Positions 19,216 to 28,201 of a stretch of 64,000 nucleotides of DNA are shown here, one piece after another. Below the pieces are notes generated by a model, which saw only the letters and a list, made by a program, of their open reading frames with translations, had not been told where the DNA came from and did not search any database. The position numbers were made by a program, and so were the translations under genes. Every line of letters starts with the position of its first letter. Within the stretch, counting starts at the first letter, position 1. Origin of the DNA: Enterobacillus tribolii. GTDB taxonomy: Bacteria > Pseudomonadota > Gammaproteobacteria > Enterobacterales > Enterobacteriaceae. The DNA is taken from NCBI RefSeq assembly GCF_003363015.1, contig NZ_QRAP01000006.1, positions 248,001 through 312,000 of the forward strand. The letters run 5' to 3'.

Positions 19216-21629
19216 TCTGGCGTTGGTTTTGGCGTGAATGGCGCACGCCGTCGCTGCTGATCGTCTGGCTGGCGCTGACGCTGGCGGTGGCCTGCGTGCT
19301 GGCGCTGGGCAGCATCAGCGATAGGATGGAGAAAGGGCTGAGTCAGCAAAGCCGGCATCTGCTGGCGGGCGATAAAGTGCTGCGCGCCGCGCGTCCGGTC
19401 GATGAGGCGATCCTGGCGCAGGCGGGGGCGGAGGGGCTGCGCATCAGTCGTCAGCTCGCTTTCACCACCATGACCTACGCCGGCGATAAGCCGCAGCTGG
19501 CGGACGTGAAAGCGACCGATGGCGCTTATCCGCTGTACGGCGAGCTGGAAACCCGCCCGGCCGGGCTGCGTGTTAACGCGGGAGAAGTGTTGGTCGCGCC
19601 CAGGCTGCTGGCGATGCTTAACCTGAAGCCCGGCGACATGCTGGAGGTGGGCGACGCCACGCTGAAAGTGGCGGGCGAAGTGTTGCAGGAACCGGACAGC
19701 GGCTTCAACCCGTTCCGTACCGCCCCGCGCATTTTAATCAACCTGGCTGACGTGGACAAAACCGGCGCGGTGCAGCCCGGCAGCCGCCTGAACTACAGCT
19801 ATATGTTTGCCGGTTCGCCCGACGCCATCGAGCGCTTTTCTGCCGCCGTGATCCCGCGCCTGAAACCGGATCAGAAGCTGGTCAGCATGCAGGACGCCGG
19901 CGGTTCGGTGAGCAAGTCGATGCAGCGTTCGCAGCAGTTTCTGGTGCTGTCGTCCCTGCTGACGCTGCTGCTGGCGGTGGCGGCGGTCACCGTAGCGATG
20001 AATCATTATTGCCGCAGCCGTTATGACCTGGTTGCGGTGCTGAAAACCCTGGGGGCCGGGCGAAGCGCGTTGCTGCGCCTGGTGGCCGGGCAGTGGCTGT
20101 CGTTGCTGATGGTCGCGGCGCTGGCCGGCGGAGCATTAGGCGTGGCGTTTGAAGCGCTGCTGGTGCGCCTGCTGGCGCCGGTGTTGCCCGCCTCGCTGCC
20201 GCCCGCCGGCGCCTGGCCGTGGGTGTGGTCGCTGGGGGCGATGGTGCTGATTTCGCTGCTGGTGGGGCTGCGTCCTTACCGTCAGTTGCTGGCAACCCAG
20301 CCGCTGCGGGTGCTGCGTGATGACGTACAAAACGTGGTGTGGCCGCTGCGCTACTACCTGCCGGTGGTGATCCTGCTGCTGGTCGGCGGGTTGATCCTGC
20401 TGATTGGCGCCAGCCCGCTGCTGTGGTCGGTGCTGGGCGGCGTGGCGGCGCTGGCGCTGCTGCTGGGCGTGCTGGGGTGGGGCGGGCTGCTGCTGCTGCG
20501 CCGCGTTACCCTGAAAAGCCTGGCGCTGCGCCTGGCGGTGAACCGGCTGCTGCGTCAGCCGGCGGCGACCGTCAGCCAACTGGCGGCGTTTTCGCTGTCC
20601 TTCATGCTGCTGGCGTTATTGCTGGTGCTGCGCGGGGATCTGCTGGAGCGCTGGCAGCAGCAGGTGCCGCCCGACAGCCCGAACTATTTCCTGATGAACA
20701 TGACGGAGCAACAGGTTCCGCAGGTAAAAGCGTTTCTGGAAGCGCATCAGGTGGCGGCGCGCACCTTCTACCCCATCGTGCGCGTACGGCTGACGGAAAT
20801 TAACAAGCAGACGGCGGTCGATCGGGTGAAGCCGGACGAACCGGGCGGCGAGGCGCTTAACCGCGAGCTGAACCTTACCTGGCAGGCACAATTGCCCGAA
20901 CACAATCCGCTGGTGGCCGGCAACTGGCCGCCGGGCGCAGGCGGCGTTTCGGTGGATGAGGGGCTGGCCGGCCGGCTGAAGCTGCATTTGGGCGACGAAC
21001 TGACGTTCAGTGGCGATACCCAGACCTTCAAGGCCACGATCACCAGCCTGCGCAAAGTGGACTGGGAAAGCCTGCGCCCGAATTTCTACTTCATTTTCCC
21101 GCCCGGCGCGCTGGACCATCAGCCGCAGAGCTGGCTGACCAGCTTCCGCTATTACGGCGACGACAGCCTGCTGATCGCGCTCAACCGCGAGTTTCCCACC
21201 CTGAGCCTGCTGGACATCGGCGCGATGCTCAGGCAGATCGGCCAGATCCTGCAGCAGGTCAGCCGGGCGCTGGAGGTGATGGTGGTGTTGGTGCTGATTT
21301 GCGGCGTGCTGCTGTTGCTGGCGCAGGTGCAGGTCGGGCTGCAACAACGCAAACAGGAACTGGTGGTCTACCGGACGCTGGGGGCGGGAATAAAGCTCCT
21401 GCGCCGTACGCTGTGGGGCGAGTTCGCGCTGCTGGGCGTGGCGTCCGGCCTGGCGGCTGCGGCGGGCGCCGAAGCTGCGTTGTGGCTGTTGCAGCGTAAG
21501 GTGTTTGATTTCCCCTGGCAGCCGAATTACCTGATGTGGGTGGCCGTACCGGTGTGCAGCGGCGTGCTGCTGTCGCTGTGCGGCGGCGGATTGGGGCGTC
21601 GGTTGCTGAAGAAGCCGGGCAGAAAGTAA
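19212..21629 (+). CDS. ybbP: FtsX-like ABC transporter permease YbbP
   Basis: A large inner-membrane protein of 805 residues with an N-terminal transmembrane anchor (LIVWLALTLAVACVLAL), a long periplasmic region and clusters of transmembrane helices around residues 250-450 and near the C-terminus (VMVVLVLICGVLLLLAQV). This is the duplicated FtsX/MacB-type layout of YbbP. It pairs with the YbbA ATPase. Such transporters act on periplasmic or envelope substrates rather than moving solutes across the membrane; the exact role is unknown. The gene is very rich in CTG codons and G+C. Confidence 0.94.
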   Translation: MIWRWFWREWRTPSLLIVWLALTLAVACVLALGSISDRMEKGLSQQSRHLLAGDKVLRAARPVDEAILAQAGAEGLRISRQLAFTTMTYAGDKPQLADVKATDGAYPLYGELETRPAGLRVNAGEVLVAPRLLAMLNLKPGDMLEVGDATLKVAGEVLQEPDSGFNPFRTAPRILINLADVDKTGAVQPGSRLNYSYMFAGSPDAIERFSAAVIPRLKPDQKLVSMQDAGGSVSKSMQRSQQFLVLSSLLTLLLAVAAVTVAMNHYCRSRYDLVAVLKTLGAGRSALLRLVAGQWLSLLMVAALAGGALGVAFEALLVRLLAPVLPASLPPAGAWPWVWSLGAMVLISLLVGLRPYRQLLATQPLRVLRDDVQNVVWPLRYYLPVVILLLVGGLILLIGASPLLWSVLGGVAALALLLGVLGWGGLLLLRRVTLKSLALRLAVNRLLRQPAATVSQLAAFSLSFMLLALLLVLRGDLLERWQQQVPPDSPNYFLMNMTEQQVPQVKAFLEAHQVAARTFYPIVRVRLTEINKQTAVDRVKPDEPGGEALNRELNLTWQAQLPEHNPLVAGNWPPGAGGVSVDEGLAGRLKLHLGDELTFSGDTQTFKATITSLRKVDWESLRPNFYFIFPPGALDHQPQSWLTSFRYYGDDSLLIALNREFPTLSLLDIGAMLRQIGQILQQVSRALEVMVVLVLICGVLLLLAQVQVGLQQRKQELVVYRTLGAGIKLLRRTLWGEFALLGVASGLAAAAGAEAALWLLQRKVFDFPWQPNYLMWVAVPVCSGVLLSLCGGGLGRRLLKKPGRK

Positions 21630-21665
21630 AACACGGGCGGCAAAGGGGGAGATAAGCGCGGCGCG

Positions 21666-22385
21666 TTATCCCCCCAGATTCCGGCTGAAGTTCAGCCCGT
21701 CGACGCCCGCTTTCCGGCGGTACACCTTGGCCTGCCGTGCGCCCGTTACCGCCATCTTTCCGGTCTCTTCAAACATCTCGCTGGACTCAAAACGCCTTAC
21801 CAGGCTTTTGCGCTGAATCGGCTTCTGAAGGATCGCCTCAATCACGCCCTGCAATTCGGTGAGGGTGAACTCTTCCCCCAGGCAGTAAACCGGCACCATC
21901 GAATACAGCGTTTTCTGCTCCAGCCGTTCGCGCGCGACCGCAATGATCTCGCGGTGATCGAACGCGATCGGGTCGATATGCGCCAGCTCTTCTACCGGGA
22001 TCCAGCGCGCGTCGCTGACGTCGCGGATATGCGGCTGACACGTCTGCCAGCCGATCAGGGCGAAGTACGCGGTGGTCAGGCTCCAGCCGCGCGGATCGCG
22101 ATCGCGTCCGGAGAACGTCGCCAGTTGCTCCAGCCAGGCGGGTTTTACCCCGCATTTTTCCACCAGTTTACGCAGCGCGGTGTCCTGCGTTGACGCATCC
22201 GTGCGTTGATCGATAAATCCGCCCGGCAGCCCCCAATACCCTAACTGCGGGTGGTTAGCGCGCTGCACCATCAGTACGCACAATTTTTCGTCTATCAGGG
22301 TAAACAGCACGCTGTCTACCGTTACCAGCACCGCGGGGAAGTCGCCGGCGCGGTAATCGCGTAAATAGTCCGCTTCGTTTTGCAT
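21666..22385 (-). CDS. Nudix-domain transcriptional regulator, NrtR-like
   Basis: This 239-residue protein starts MQNEADYLRDYRAGDFPAVLVTVD. Residues about 15-150 form a Nudix fold (LMVQRANHPQLGYWGLPGGFID) followed by a winged-helix C-terminus (FTLTELQGVIEAILQKPIQRKSLVRRF), the NrtR architecture known for controlling NAD metabolism. The Nudix box is eroded: RKLVEKCG stands where active hydrolases have REUxEExG, so it probably senses rather than hydrolyses an ADP-ribose-like ligand. It is divergent from an SPFH protein and an NAD-kinase-like protein. Three TGTC-N5-GACA boxes lie in the shared region and are its likely operators. Confidence 0.85.
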   Translation of the reverse strand: MQNEADYLRDYRAGDFPAVLVTVDSVLFTLIDEKLCVLMVQRANHPQLGYWGLPGGFIDQRTDASTQDTALRKLVEKCGVKPAWLEQLATFSGRDRDPRGWSLTTAYFALIGWQTCQPHIRDVSDARWIPVEELAHIDPIAFDHREIIAVARERLEQKTLYSMVPVYCLGEEFTLTELQGVIEAILQKPIQRKSLVRRFESSEMFEETGKMAVTGARQAKVYRRKAGVDGLNFSRNLGG

Positions 22386-22403
22386 CGCTGTGCCGTCAGT
22401 AAA

Positions 22404-22416
22404 TGTCTTTGGGACA
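22404..22416. promoter_or_regulatory. TGTC-N5-GACA box 1, beside the regulator's own start
   Basis: TGTC (22404-22407), TTTGG, GACA (22413-22416). It sits 19 bp upstream of the regulator's start codon, suiting autoregulation. Confidence 0.6.
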
Positions 22417-22511
22417 AGAGTAGCAGTCTTTATCCGCAGCAACAACAGCGGGGTTGGGGTTTCAACTTTATTCACTGATTAATCAATCTATTAATTCATG
22501 ATGATGGTTTT

Positions 22512-22523
22512 CTGTACGTACAG
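22512..22523. repeat. Perfect 12-bp palindrome CTGTACGTACAG
   Basis: Lies midway in the divergent gap between the Nudix regulator and the SPFH gene. It is not one of the TGTC-N5-GACA boxes and may be a site for another regulator. Confidence 0.4.
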
Positions 22524-22537
22524 TGATTGACTATTAA

Positions 22538-22573
22538 TGTCTCTTGGACAATATTATAAATGTCACAGGGACA
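22538..22573. promoter_or_regulatory. TGTC-N5-GACA boxes 2 and 3 in front of the SPFH gene
   Basis: TGTC-TCTTG-GACA (22538-22550) and TGTC-ACAGG-GACA (22561-22573) repeat with a 23-bp period, about two helical turns. Each is followed by AATA. With the copy at 22404 there are three boxes in 170 bp, which strongly suggests cooperative binding by one regulator, presumably the Nudix protein. Confidence 0.65.
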
Positions 22574-22593
22574 ATAATAATCCGGAGGTTGTT

Positions 22594-23604
22594 ATGTTTG
22601 GACTGAATTTCATTAAGGCAGATGCTTCCACCTACCTGGTGGAGTTTCGCAAAGGGCGGAAAACCCGCGAGGGCGTGGGGATCAGCTTCTACTACTTCGG
22701 CATGAGCTCAACGCTGGCGGCGGTGCCGGTATCCAGCCGCGAGCTGCCGTTCATTTTCAGCCTGCAATCGGCGGACTTTCAGCCGATTAACGTGCAGGGG
22801 CAACTGACGTTTCACATCCGCGCGCCGGAGCAGGCGATGCAGATGCTGAACTTCACCATCGACAAAAAAGGGAAATACGTGACGGACGATGCGCAGTCGC
22901 TGGAAGATCGCGTGCTGCGCACCGCGCAGGTGTTGATCCGCGACTATATGCAGCAGTTGGGGCTGCGTCAGGCGCTCCTTTCTGCACCAGGGCTGATGGC
23001 CTTTTTGCTGGAACGGCTGGCGGAGTCGGAATCCCTCGCCAAGCTGGGGATCAGCGTGCTGGACGTGGCGATCACCGCCATCACGCCGTCGCCGGAAACC
23101 TCGCGGGCGCTGGAGGCCGAGGTGCGCGAGCAGTTGCTGAAAGAGTCCGATGACGCCATTTACGTCCGCCGCCTGTCAGGTATTGAGCAGGAGAAAGCGG
23201 TGAAGGAGAAAGAACTGGCGACCGAAGTGGCGATTCAGCGCAAAAAACAGGAGATCGACGAAGCGCGCATTGAGGCTGAACGCAGCGTGGCGCAGAAGCA
23301 GTTCCTGATGGATCAGGAACGTTTGCAGGCGAGTATCGGGGCGGAGAAACAACGCGGCGAGCTGATCCGGCTGGAGAGCGATAATCTGCGGGCGCAGGCG
23401 GACGCGACGGCGTACGGCATTGAACAACAGCTGAAGGCGTACCAGAGTGTGGACCCGGAGGTGCTGAAAGCGCTGACGATGGGCAAAATGACGCCGGAAC
23501 AGCTGATCGCTCAGGCGTTCGATAATCTGGCGCGCGGCGATAACCGCATCGGTAACCTGAATATCAGCCCGGACCTGCTGCAATCCCTGATGGGAGACCG
23601 ATAA
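22594..23604 (+). CDS. SPFH/band-7 domain protein
   Basis: This 336-residue protein starts MFGLNFIKADASTYLVEFRKGR behind a strong GGAGG site; frames starting at 22537 would overlap the operators. Residues about 15-190 form an SPFH/PHB domain (DNLQ-type strands, LTFHIRAPEQAMQML, RVLRTAQVLIRDYMQQLGLRQAL). Residues about 195-290 are a charged coiled coil (EQEKAVKEKELATEVAIQRKKQEIDEARIEAERS). There is no N-terminal membrane helix, so it is probably a cytosolic or peripheral oligomer, unlike HflK/HflC. It is 1 bp from the NAD-kinase-like gene and clearly co-transcribed with it. Its function is unknown; a scaffold for the partner enzyme is possible. Confidence 0.85.
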   Translation: MFGLNFIKADASTYLVEFRKGRKTREGVGISFYYFGMSSTLAAVPVSSRELPFIFSLQSADFQPINVQGQLTFHIRAPEQAMQMLNFTIDKKGKYVTDDAQSLEDRVLRTAQVLIRDYMQQLGLRQALLSAPGLMAFLLERLAESESLAKLGISVLDVAITAITPSPETSRALEAEVREQLLKESDDAIYVRRLSGIEQEKAVKEKELATEVAIQRKKQEIDEARIEAERSVAQKQFLMDQERLQASIGAEKQRGELIRLESDNLRAQADATAYGIEQQLKAYQSVDPEVLKALTMGKMTPEQLIAQAFDNLARGDNRIGNLNISPDLLQSLMGDR

Positions 23605-23605
23605 C

Positions 23606-24526
23606 ATGCTGACGGAACGCAAGCTGGTGGTGGTGACACGCCGTACCCGCTATCAGGAGTTGCTGCACAAATACGGCACCCGCGGGCAGGCAGAGTTTTA
23701 CCTGCGCCACCTGGGTGAATCCTTCGGGCACTATGAGCAAGAGCATCTGCAACTGTGCGCCGCCTATGAAAGCGTGCTGGAAACGGCACGCGCCGTCGGG
23801 CGGGTGCAGCCGCTGGAGCGCGAACTGTTGCCGTCGTACCGCTTCGCGCCGGACGATATCGTCATCGTGGCGGGGCAGGACGGCCTGGTGGCGAACACGC
23901 TGAAATACCTTGACGCACAGCCGGTAATTGCCGTGAATCCGCTGCCGCGTGCGTTCGACGGCCTGCTGTTGCCATTCGCCCCGAAGGATTTGGCGGGCGT
24001 GCTGCGCCGGCAGTTGCAGAGCCGGTTTCGCGCCAAAACCATTACTATGGCGCAAGTGAGTACTAACCGGGGGGAGCGGTTGCTGGCGGTCAACGATCTG
24101 TTTATCGGTTCAGCGGGGCACGCTTCCGCCCGTTACGCGCTGCATTCCGGCGCGCGCCAGGAGCAGCAGAGCAGCAGCGGGGTGATTGTCAGCACCGGGC
24201 TGGGGTCCACCGGCTGGCTGCGCAGTATTCTGACCGGCGCCTCCGCCGTGGCGGGGCAGGAAGCGCATCCGGAGCTGAAGGACGGATTCGCGTGGGACAG
24301 CAACTTTCTCTGTTACTCGGTGCGGGAGCCGTTTCCCAGCAAAACGACGGGCACGTCACTGGTATTCGGGCGGGTGGATGCGCAAACGCCGCTGCGCTTG
24401 CAGTCACGCATGGCGGAGCGCGGGGTGATTTTTTCCGATGGCATCGAGAGCGACTTTATCGATTTTACTGCCGGCACCGTGGCGGAGATTCGCATCAGCG
24501 ACAAAACGGGCCGGCTGGTGGTATGA
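23606..24526 (+). CDS. NAD-kinase-like protein (ATP-NAD/sphingosine kinase fold)
   Basis: This 306-residue protein resembles NAD kinases: an AGQDG turn at residues 89-93 in place of the GGDG loop, AVNPLPRAFDG, a VNDLF motif in place of NE, and STGLGSTGWLRS, the conserved Ser/Thr-rich glycine loop near residue 193. The N-terminal 80 residues are unlike NadK and may be a separate domain. It starts 1 bp after the SPFH gene with GGGAGA upstream. The NrtR-type regulator next door supports a link to NAD(P) or ADP-ribose metabolism. With the GGDG Gly altered, the substrate may not be NAD. Confidence 0.78.
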   Translation: MLTERKLVVVTRRTRYQELLHKYGTRGQAEFYLRHLGESFGHYEQEHLQLCAAYESVLETARAVGRVQPLERELLPSYRFAPDDIVIVAGQDGLVANTLKYLDAQPVIAVNPLPRAFDGLLLPFAPKDLAGVLRRQLQSRFRAKTITMAQVSTNRGERLLAVNDLFIGSAGHASARYALHSGARQEQQSSSGVIVSTGLGSTGWLRSILTGASAVAGQEAHPELKDGFAWDSNFLCYSVREPFPSKTTGTSLVFGRVDAQTPLRLQSRMAERGVIFSDGIESDFIDFTAGTVAEIRISDKTGRLVV

Positions 24527-24529
24527 GGT

Positions 24530-25057
24530 TCAGCGCCGCGCACGCCGCCAGGCGATCAGGAACAGCATCAGGAGCACGCCCGGCAACCAGACCCACAGCA
24601 GCTCTGAAATAATCACCGCGTGTCCGGCGGGCGTCAGGTAAGCCTTTAACTGGAACGGCGCGACCTTAATCACCTGCCAGGGCGCGAAGAAACGCTCGTC
24701 ACGCCACGGCCACAGCCAGCCGACGCCTTTACCGCCGGTGGTCACCGAATCCAGCAGGCTGTGCGAGAGCAGCGATACCAACAGAAAAGACCAAATCCTC
24801 ACTATTCCGGCCTTTAACTGACGATGAAACAACAGCGCCAGCGTCGGCAACATAAAGGCGAATAACAGGGAATGCGTAAAGCCGCGATGGCCGAAGGCAT
24901 TGCCGTAAGCAACGCCAAATTTAAAGGCGACGACGTCGGCGTCGGGCAATACGGAGAAGGCGATCCCGGCCAGTAACAGGCGCGGTGGAATGATTTTGCT
25001 CCCCAGGCCCAGTCCGAGGCAGAGAGGAACGGCGGCGTGCGTAACAACGGTTGGCAT
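24530..25057 (-). CDS. ybcI: YbcI inner-membrane metal-dependent hydrolase family (DUF457)
   Basis: This 175-residue membrane protein starts MPTVVTHAAVPLCLGLGLGSK and keeps the family's metal-binding residues in LPDADVVAF, GHRGFTHSLLFAF and SHSLLDSVTTGG. About four hydrophobic segments are visible. Later parts (VGWLWPWRDERFFAPWQVIKVAPF) match E. coli YbcI almost word for word. The family contains LexA-induced membrane proteins of unknown substrate. It converges on the NAD-kinase-like gene with a 3-bp gap. Confidence 0.92.
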   Translation of the reverse strand: MPTVVTHAAVPLCLGLGLGSKIIPPRLLLAGIAFSVLPDADVVAFKFGVAYGNAFGHRGFTHSLLFAFMLPTLALLFHRQLKAGIVRIWSFLLVSLLSHSLLDSVTTGGKGVGWLWPWRDERFFAPWQVIKVAPFQLKAYLTPAGHAVIISELLWVWLPGVLLMLFLIAWRRARR

Positions 25058-25168
25058 GAAATATCCCGGCTCATGTGAAAACTGAGCGCAGTCTACGCAC
25101 GCTCTGTGAAGGGAGAATGAAGTGCGTTTTTACGCTTCCCGCCGCTGCGGGCGGGAAGCGCGGCAGAG

Positions 25169-26242
25169 TCAGCAGGCTTTGAGCCGTTCCTGCGCCCAGC
25201 GGATGCCGCTTTGGTACTCCGGCGGCAACTGCGGGGCAAGGGTGGACAGGGAGTGCGTCAGCGTCGCGCGATCCGGGTGCGTCAGGTTCAGGTGACCGAC
25301 CTTACGCGCCGGGCGGACTTCCTTTTCGTACCAGTGCAGATGCACCAGCGCATCGTTCAGCCAGTCGTAGTTCACGTCGGTGCCGATCAGGTTTACCATC
25401 ACTGAGGGCGTGCTTACCACTGGTACGGGCAGCGCCAAGCCCAACACTGCGCGCAGGTGCAGTTCGAACTGGCTGATGGACGCGCCGTTTTGCGTCCAGT
25501 GCCCGCTGTTGTGTACGCGCGGGGCCAGCTCGTTGATCAACAGGCGATCGCCGACGATAAAGCATTCCATCGCCATTACGCCGACATAGCCCAGCGCGTT
25601 CATGATGGCGCTGAGCATGCTTTCGGCCTGCTGTTGCAGGCCGGGATCGGCAAGGGGGAACGCCACGCTGGTGCGCAGGATGCCCTCTTCATGCAGGTTA
25701 TGCGTCAGCGGGTAGAAGACGCAGTGTCCGTCGTGGGCGCGGGCGCCGACCAGCGACACTTCGCCGGAGAAGTTAATGCCTTGCTCCACGATGCATTCGC
25801 CGTAGGCGTCCGCCGGCAATTCGCCCTCTCCGCCGGGGCGGATGCGCCACTGACCGCGGCCGTCATAACCGCCGGTGCGGCGTTTGACGATCGCCAGTTC
25901 GCCCAGGCGGCTGAATACGCCGGGCCACTCGCCGGCGTTTGCCAGCAATTGCCATGGGGCGGTTGCCAGGCCCAGCTCGTCGAGCAGTTGTTTTTGCGTC
26001 AGGCGGTCGGCCAGACGCGGGAAAATATCCCGGTTAACGAAGCCATTATGGCCGGCGATTTCGCGCGTCAGCGCCGTTTCCGGCCAGCGCTCTATTTCAG
26101 CGGTGATAACCGCCTGACGCCACGGCACCGCCTGCGGATCGGCGTCTGGCCCTACGGGATACACCGTAATGCCCAGCGGTTCGCCTGCCTGACGCAGCAT
26201 ACGCCCCAGTTGCCCGTTACCCAGCACGCAAACCGGCTTCAT
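25169..26242 (-). CDS. purK: N5-carboxyaminoimidazole ribonucleotide synthase
   Basis: PurK converts AIR, bicarbonate and ATP to N5-CAIR in purine synthesis. It has 357 residues with an ATP-grasp fold: [15 protein letters not shown] at the N-terminus, [28 protein letters not shown] and [17 protein letters not shown]. The start overlaps the purE stop by 4 bp, the standard purEK operon. A 10-bp GC-rich stem-loop (25133-25142 with 25151-25160) lies downstream without a T-run. Confidence 0.97.
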   Translation of the reverse strand: MKPVCVLGNGQLGRMLRQAGEPLGITVYPVGPDADPQAVPWRQAVITAEIERWPETALTREIAGHNGFVNRDIFPRLADRLTQKQLLDELGLATAPWQLLANAGEWPGVFSRLGELAIVKRRTGGYDGRGQWRIRPGGEGELPADAYGECIVEQGINFSGEVSLVGARAHDGHCVFYPLTHNLHEEGILRTSVAFPLADPGLQQQAESMLSAIMNALGYVGVMAMECFIVGDRLLINELAPRVHNSGHWTQNGASISQFELHLRAVLGLALPVPVVSTPSVMVNLIGTDVNYDWLNDALVHLHWYEKEVRPARKVGHLNLTHPDRATLTHSLSTLAPQLPPEYQSGIRWAQERLKAC

Positions 26243-26748
26243 GCGTCTTCCCTCGGGTCCGGATGATTCAGCACTTCATCAGTCTGGGCCTGACGCCAGG
26301 CGGCCAGGCGCGCGTTCAGTTCGCCGTCGTGCAGGGCGAGAATCTGCGCCGCCAGCAGGGCGGCGTTCGCTGCGCCCGCCTTGCCGATTGCCAGCGTCCC
26401 TACCGGGATGCCGCGCGGCATCTGGACGATGGAGTAGAGGCTGTCCACGCCGCTCAGCGCTGCGCTTTGCACCGGAACACCCAGCACCGGCACCAGGGTT
26501 TTCGCCGCCAGCATACCCGGCAGATGGGCCGCGCCGCCGGCGCCGGCAATAATCACGTCAAAGCCGCGATCTGTGGCCTGCTCGGCAAAGCTGAACAGCT
26601 TGTCGGGCGTGCGGTGAGCGGAAACCACTTCGGTATGAAACGGAACCTCAAGCTGGGTAAGAACGTCGGCGGCGAACTGCATGGTGGCCCAATCGCTTTT
26701 GGAACCCATGACGATGGCGACTTTCGCCTCCGCGGCATTGGCTGGCAT
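26239..26748 (-). CDS. purE: N5-carboxyaminoimidazole ribonucleotide mutase
   Basis: PurE moves the carboxylate of N5-CAIR to give CAIR. The 169-residue protein shows [42 protein letters not shown] and GVPVQ, the class I PurE signatures. It is co-transcribed with purK and sits behind a PurR operator. In E. coli lpxH lies directly upstream; here a foreign-looking pair and miaE separate them. Confidence 0.97.
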   Translation of the reverse strand: MPANAAEAKVAIVMGSKSDWATMQFAADVLTQLEVPFHTEVVSAHRTPDKLFSFAEQATDRGFDVIIAGAGGAAHLPGMLAAKTLVPVLGVPVQSAALSGVDSLYSIVQMPRGIPVGTLAIGKAGAANAALLAAQILALHDGELNARLAAWRQAQTDEVLNHPDPREDA

Positions 26749-26820
26749 GGATGGTGTGCTCCTGTGACGGGATTATGCGTTTAACACGAGGGCGCCAAGC
26801 ATATCACGTGTCAGCGGCAA

Positions 26821-26836
26821 GGAAAACGGTTGCGCG
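26821..26836 (-). promoter_or_regulatory. PurR operator of purEK
   Basis: On the minus strand the site reads CGCGCAACCGTTTTCC, differing little from the PurR consensus ACGCAAACGTTTTCGT and, as I recall, nearly the same as the E. coli purE operator. It lies about 73 bp upstream of the purE start codon. Confidence 0.8.
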
Positions 26837-27009
26837 GGTTGGAAAAACGGGAAAAATGCGGCTTATTGCGCGCATTGGCGTTGTGGCCCGGGATGTCATC
26901 CCAGGCATCAGATTCTGCGAGTTACCCCGGCAAAATCCGGGCTGGTTCTGATTATTGCGCTGAGTAAAGGAATTGTGGAATGGGTGCGAAATTGTTTTGC
27001 TTCGGACAG

Positions 27010-27426
27010 TCAGTTGGCTGATGAAACTGCCCACTTTCCATTTTTTTCTATAATGGTGAAAGATGTTCTGAATATTCTGGCCGATGGTTGAAGACCTTTT
27101 TTATACTTATCGGGTGACACAAGTATCACAGCAACATTGTACGATTTACCAACTTCAAACCTGTAATCCAAATTGGGAACGCATTTATCTGGGGAAACAG
27201 GAACGTCAGCAAGGTCATATTTCTCTAATTTATTGTTTTCACTTCCTATTTCACTAATGCGCAATGTGTCAAATTTCTCGTCATCTTCTGGTTTAACCAT
27301 GACGCAAATGCTATCAGCAACCGTCGTTACAGATGCCCTTAGGTAGGGTATTTGCCTGCTGTCTTGTGTGAATCCGCAACCGCAGAGACAGAAGCTTAAG
27401 GCGCTAACCAATAAAATCCTTTTCAT
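27010..27426 (-). CDS. Periplasmic lipoprotein, putative T6SS immunity protein
   Basis: This 138-residue protein has a type II signal peptide MKRILLVSALSFCLCGCG with lipobox LCGC, so Cys17 is the likely lipidation site. The rest is a compact beta-rich domain with two further Cys (SICVMV and DKCVPN) that could form a disulfide. Its start is 2 bp from the stop of the zinc-protease-like gene, so they form one unit. In enterobacteria such lipoproteins accompany T6SS effectors and are annotated as periplasmic immunity proteins. The region is AT-rich compared with its neighbours, suggesting acquisition. The immunity role is inferred from pairing. Confidence 0.75.
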   Translation of the reverse strand: MKRILLVSALSFCLCGCGFTQDSRQIPYLRASVTTVADSICVMVKPEDDEKFDTLRISEIGSENNKLEKYDLADVPVSPDKCVPNLDYRFEVGKSYNVAVILVSPDKYKKGLQPSARIFRTSFTIIEKNGKWAVSSAN

Positions 27427-27428
27427 TG

Positions 27429-27968
27429 CTACCTCCTTTGCCTGATAAACTGTGAGAGCGTATATTCATATTTCCTGATAATGTCTTTATCAGTGACTCC
27501 CTGGAATCTCACACCTTTGTTGATTGCCCTTAGCCAGGCAGGATAGCCATATTTACTTAAATACCAGTAATCAGCAATGATTGAAGCCTGTTGTTCCATC
27601 CTATAGTCTTTTAATAATGTCTTCTCATCAAGTCTGTATTTATAATCGACAAATTTACTGAAGAGTCCCCTTGTCCTTACCCACATGCCTTTTTGATGTT
27701 GCCAGACATGCCCCATCTCATGAATGAATCTGTGTTGATCGCTAACATCTGCTCTTGAAAAATCAGATTGATAACCGTCTTTTCTGTACCATAGTTCACC
27801 GTTTGGAGCCATGGCATAAAACGGATCCTGTAGTCCAAAAGGGAAGTAGGAATCACAATGAACAACCACTCGTCTGTAATCAATCGAATTACCATACACC
27901 GAACGGGCCATTGCTATTTCACCAATGGTTAGCGGGCGTTTAAAACCTTCTTTCACTTCTTGTTCCAT
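27429..27968 (-). CDS. Zinc-metallopeptidase-like protein, putative orphan T6SS (VgrG-associated) effector
   Basis: A 179-residue protein without signal peptide containing HEMGHVWQHQKG (HExxH) near residues 90-100 and an EQQASIIADY stretch later that could supply a third ligand. It starts MEQEVKEGFKRPLTIGEIAMARSVYG. The pattern RPLTxGEIxMARSVYG..IDY...PFGLQ...AMxPNGE...HEMGHVWQ is what I recognise from proteins annotated as Rhs/Vgr-related in T6SS loci. No vgrG, hcp or PAAR gene lies in this window, so it would be an orphan effector. The adjacent lipoprotein fits as immunity partner. Codon use is AT-rich. Confidence 0.75.
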   Translation of the reverse strand: MEQEVKEGFKRPLTIGEIAMARSVYGNSIDYRRVVVHCDSYFPFGLQDPFYAMAPNGELWYRKDGYQSDFSRADVSDQHRFIHEMGHVWQHQKGMWVRTRGLFSKFVDYKYRLDEKTLLKDYRMEQQASIIADYWYLSKYGYPAWLRAINKGVRFQGVTDKDIIRKYEYTLSQFIRQRR

Positions 27969-28201
27969 TGCAGAGACCCCCTGTTCAGAAGAATAGGGAT
28001 ATATCTCTGTTATGGTCTAATAAGTCAACTAGAGAAGACTTACAGGAATTTAATAATTACCAGCTATGAATGTCATATACCCGTTAAGGAATTATGTATT
28101 TGATCGTGCCGGGTACATCACGCGTCAATGATCCGGGAGAGTAGGAAAAACGGCGCTGATTTGTATAATTGGCGTTATTGCCCATACAAAGGAACGGAAG
28201 C

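Noticed and set aside
25133-25160. GC-rich stem-loop after purK as an intrinsic terminator
   Set aside because: The 10-bp stem is real, but no T-run follows on either strand, so it is mentioned only under purK.
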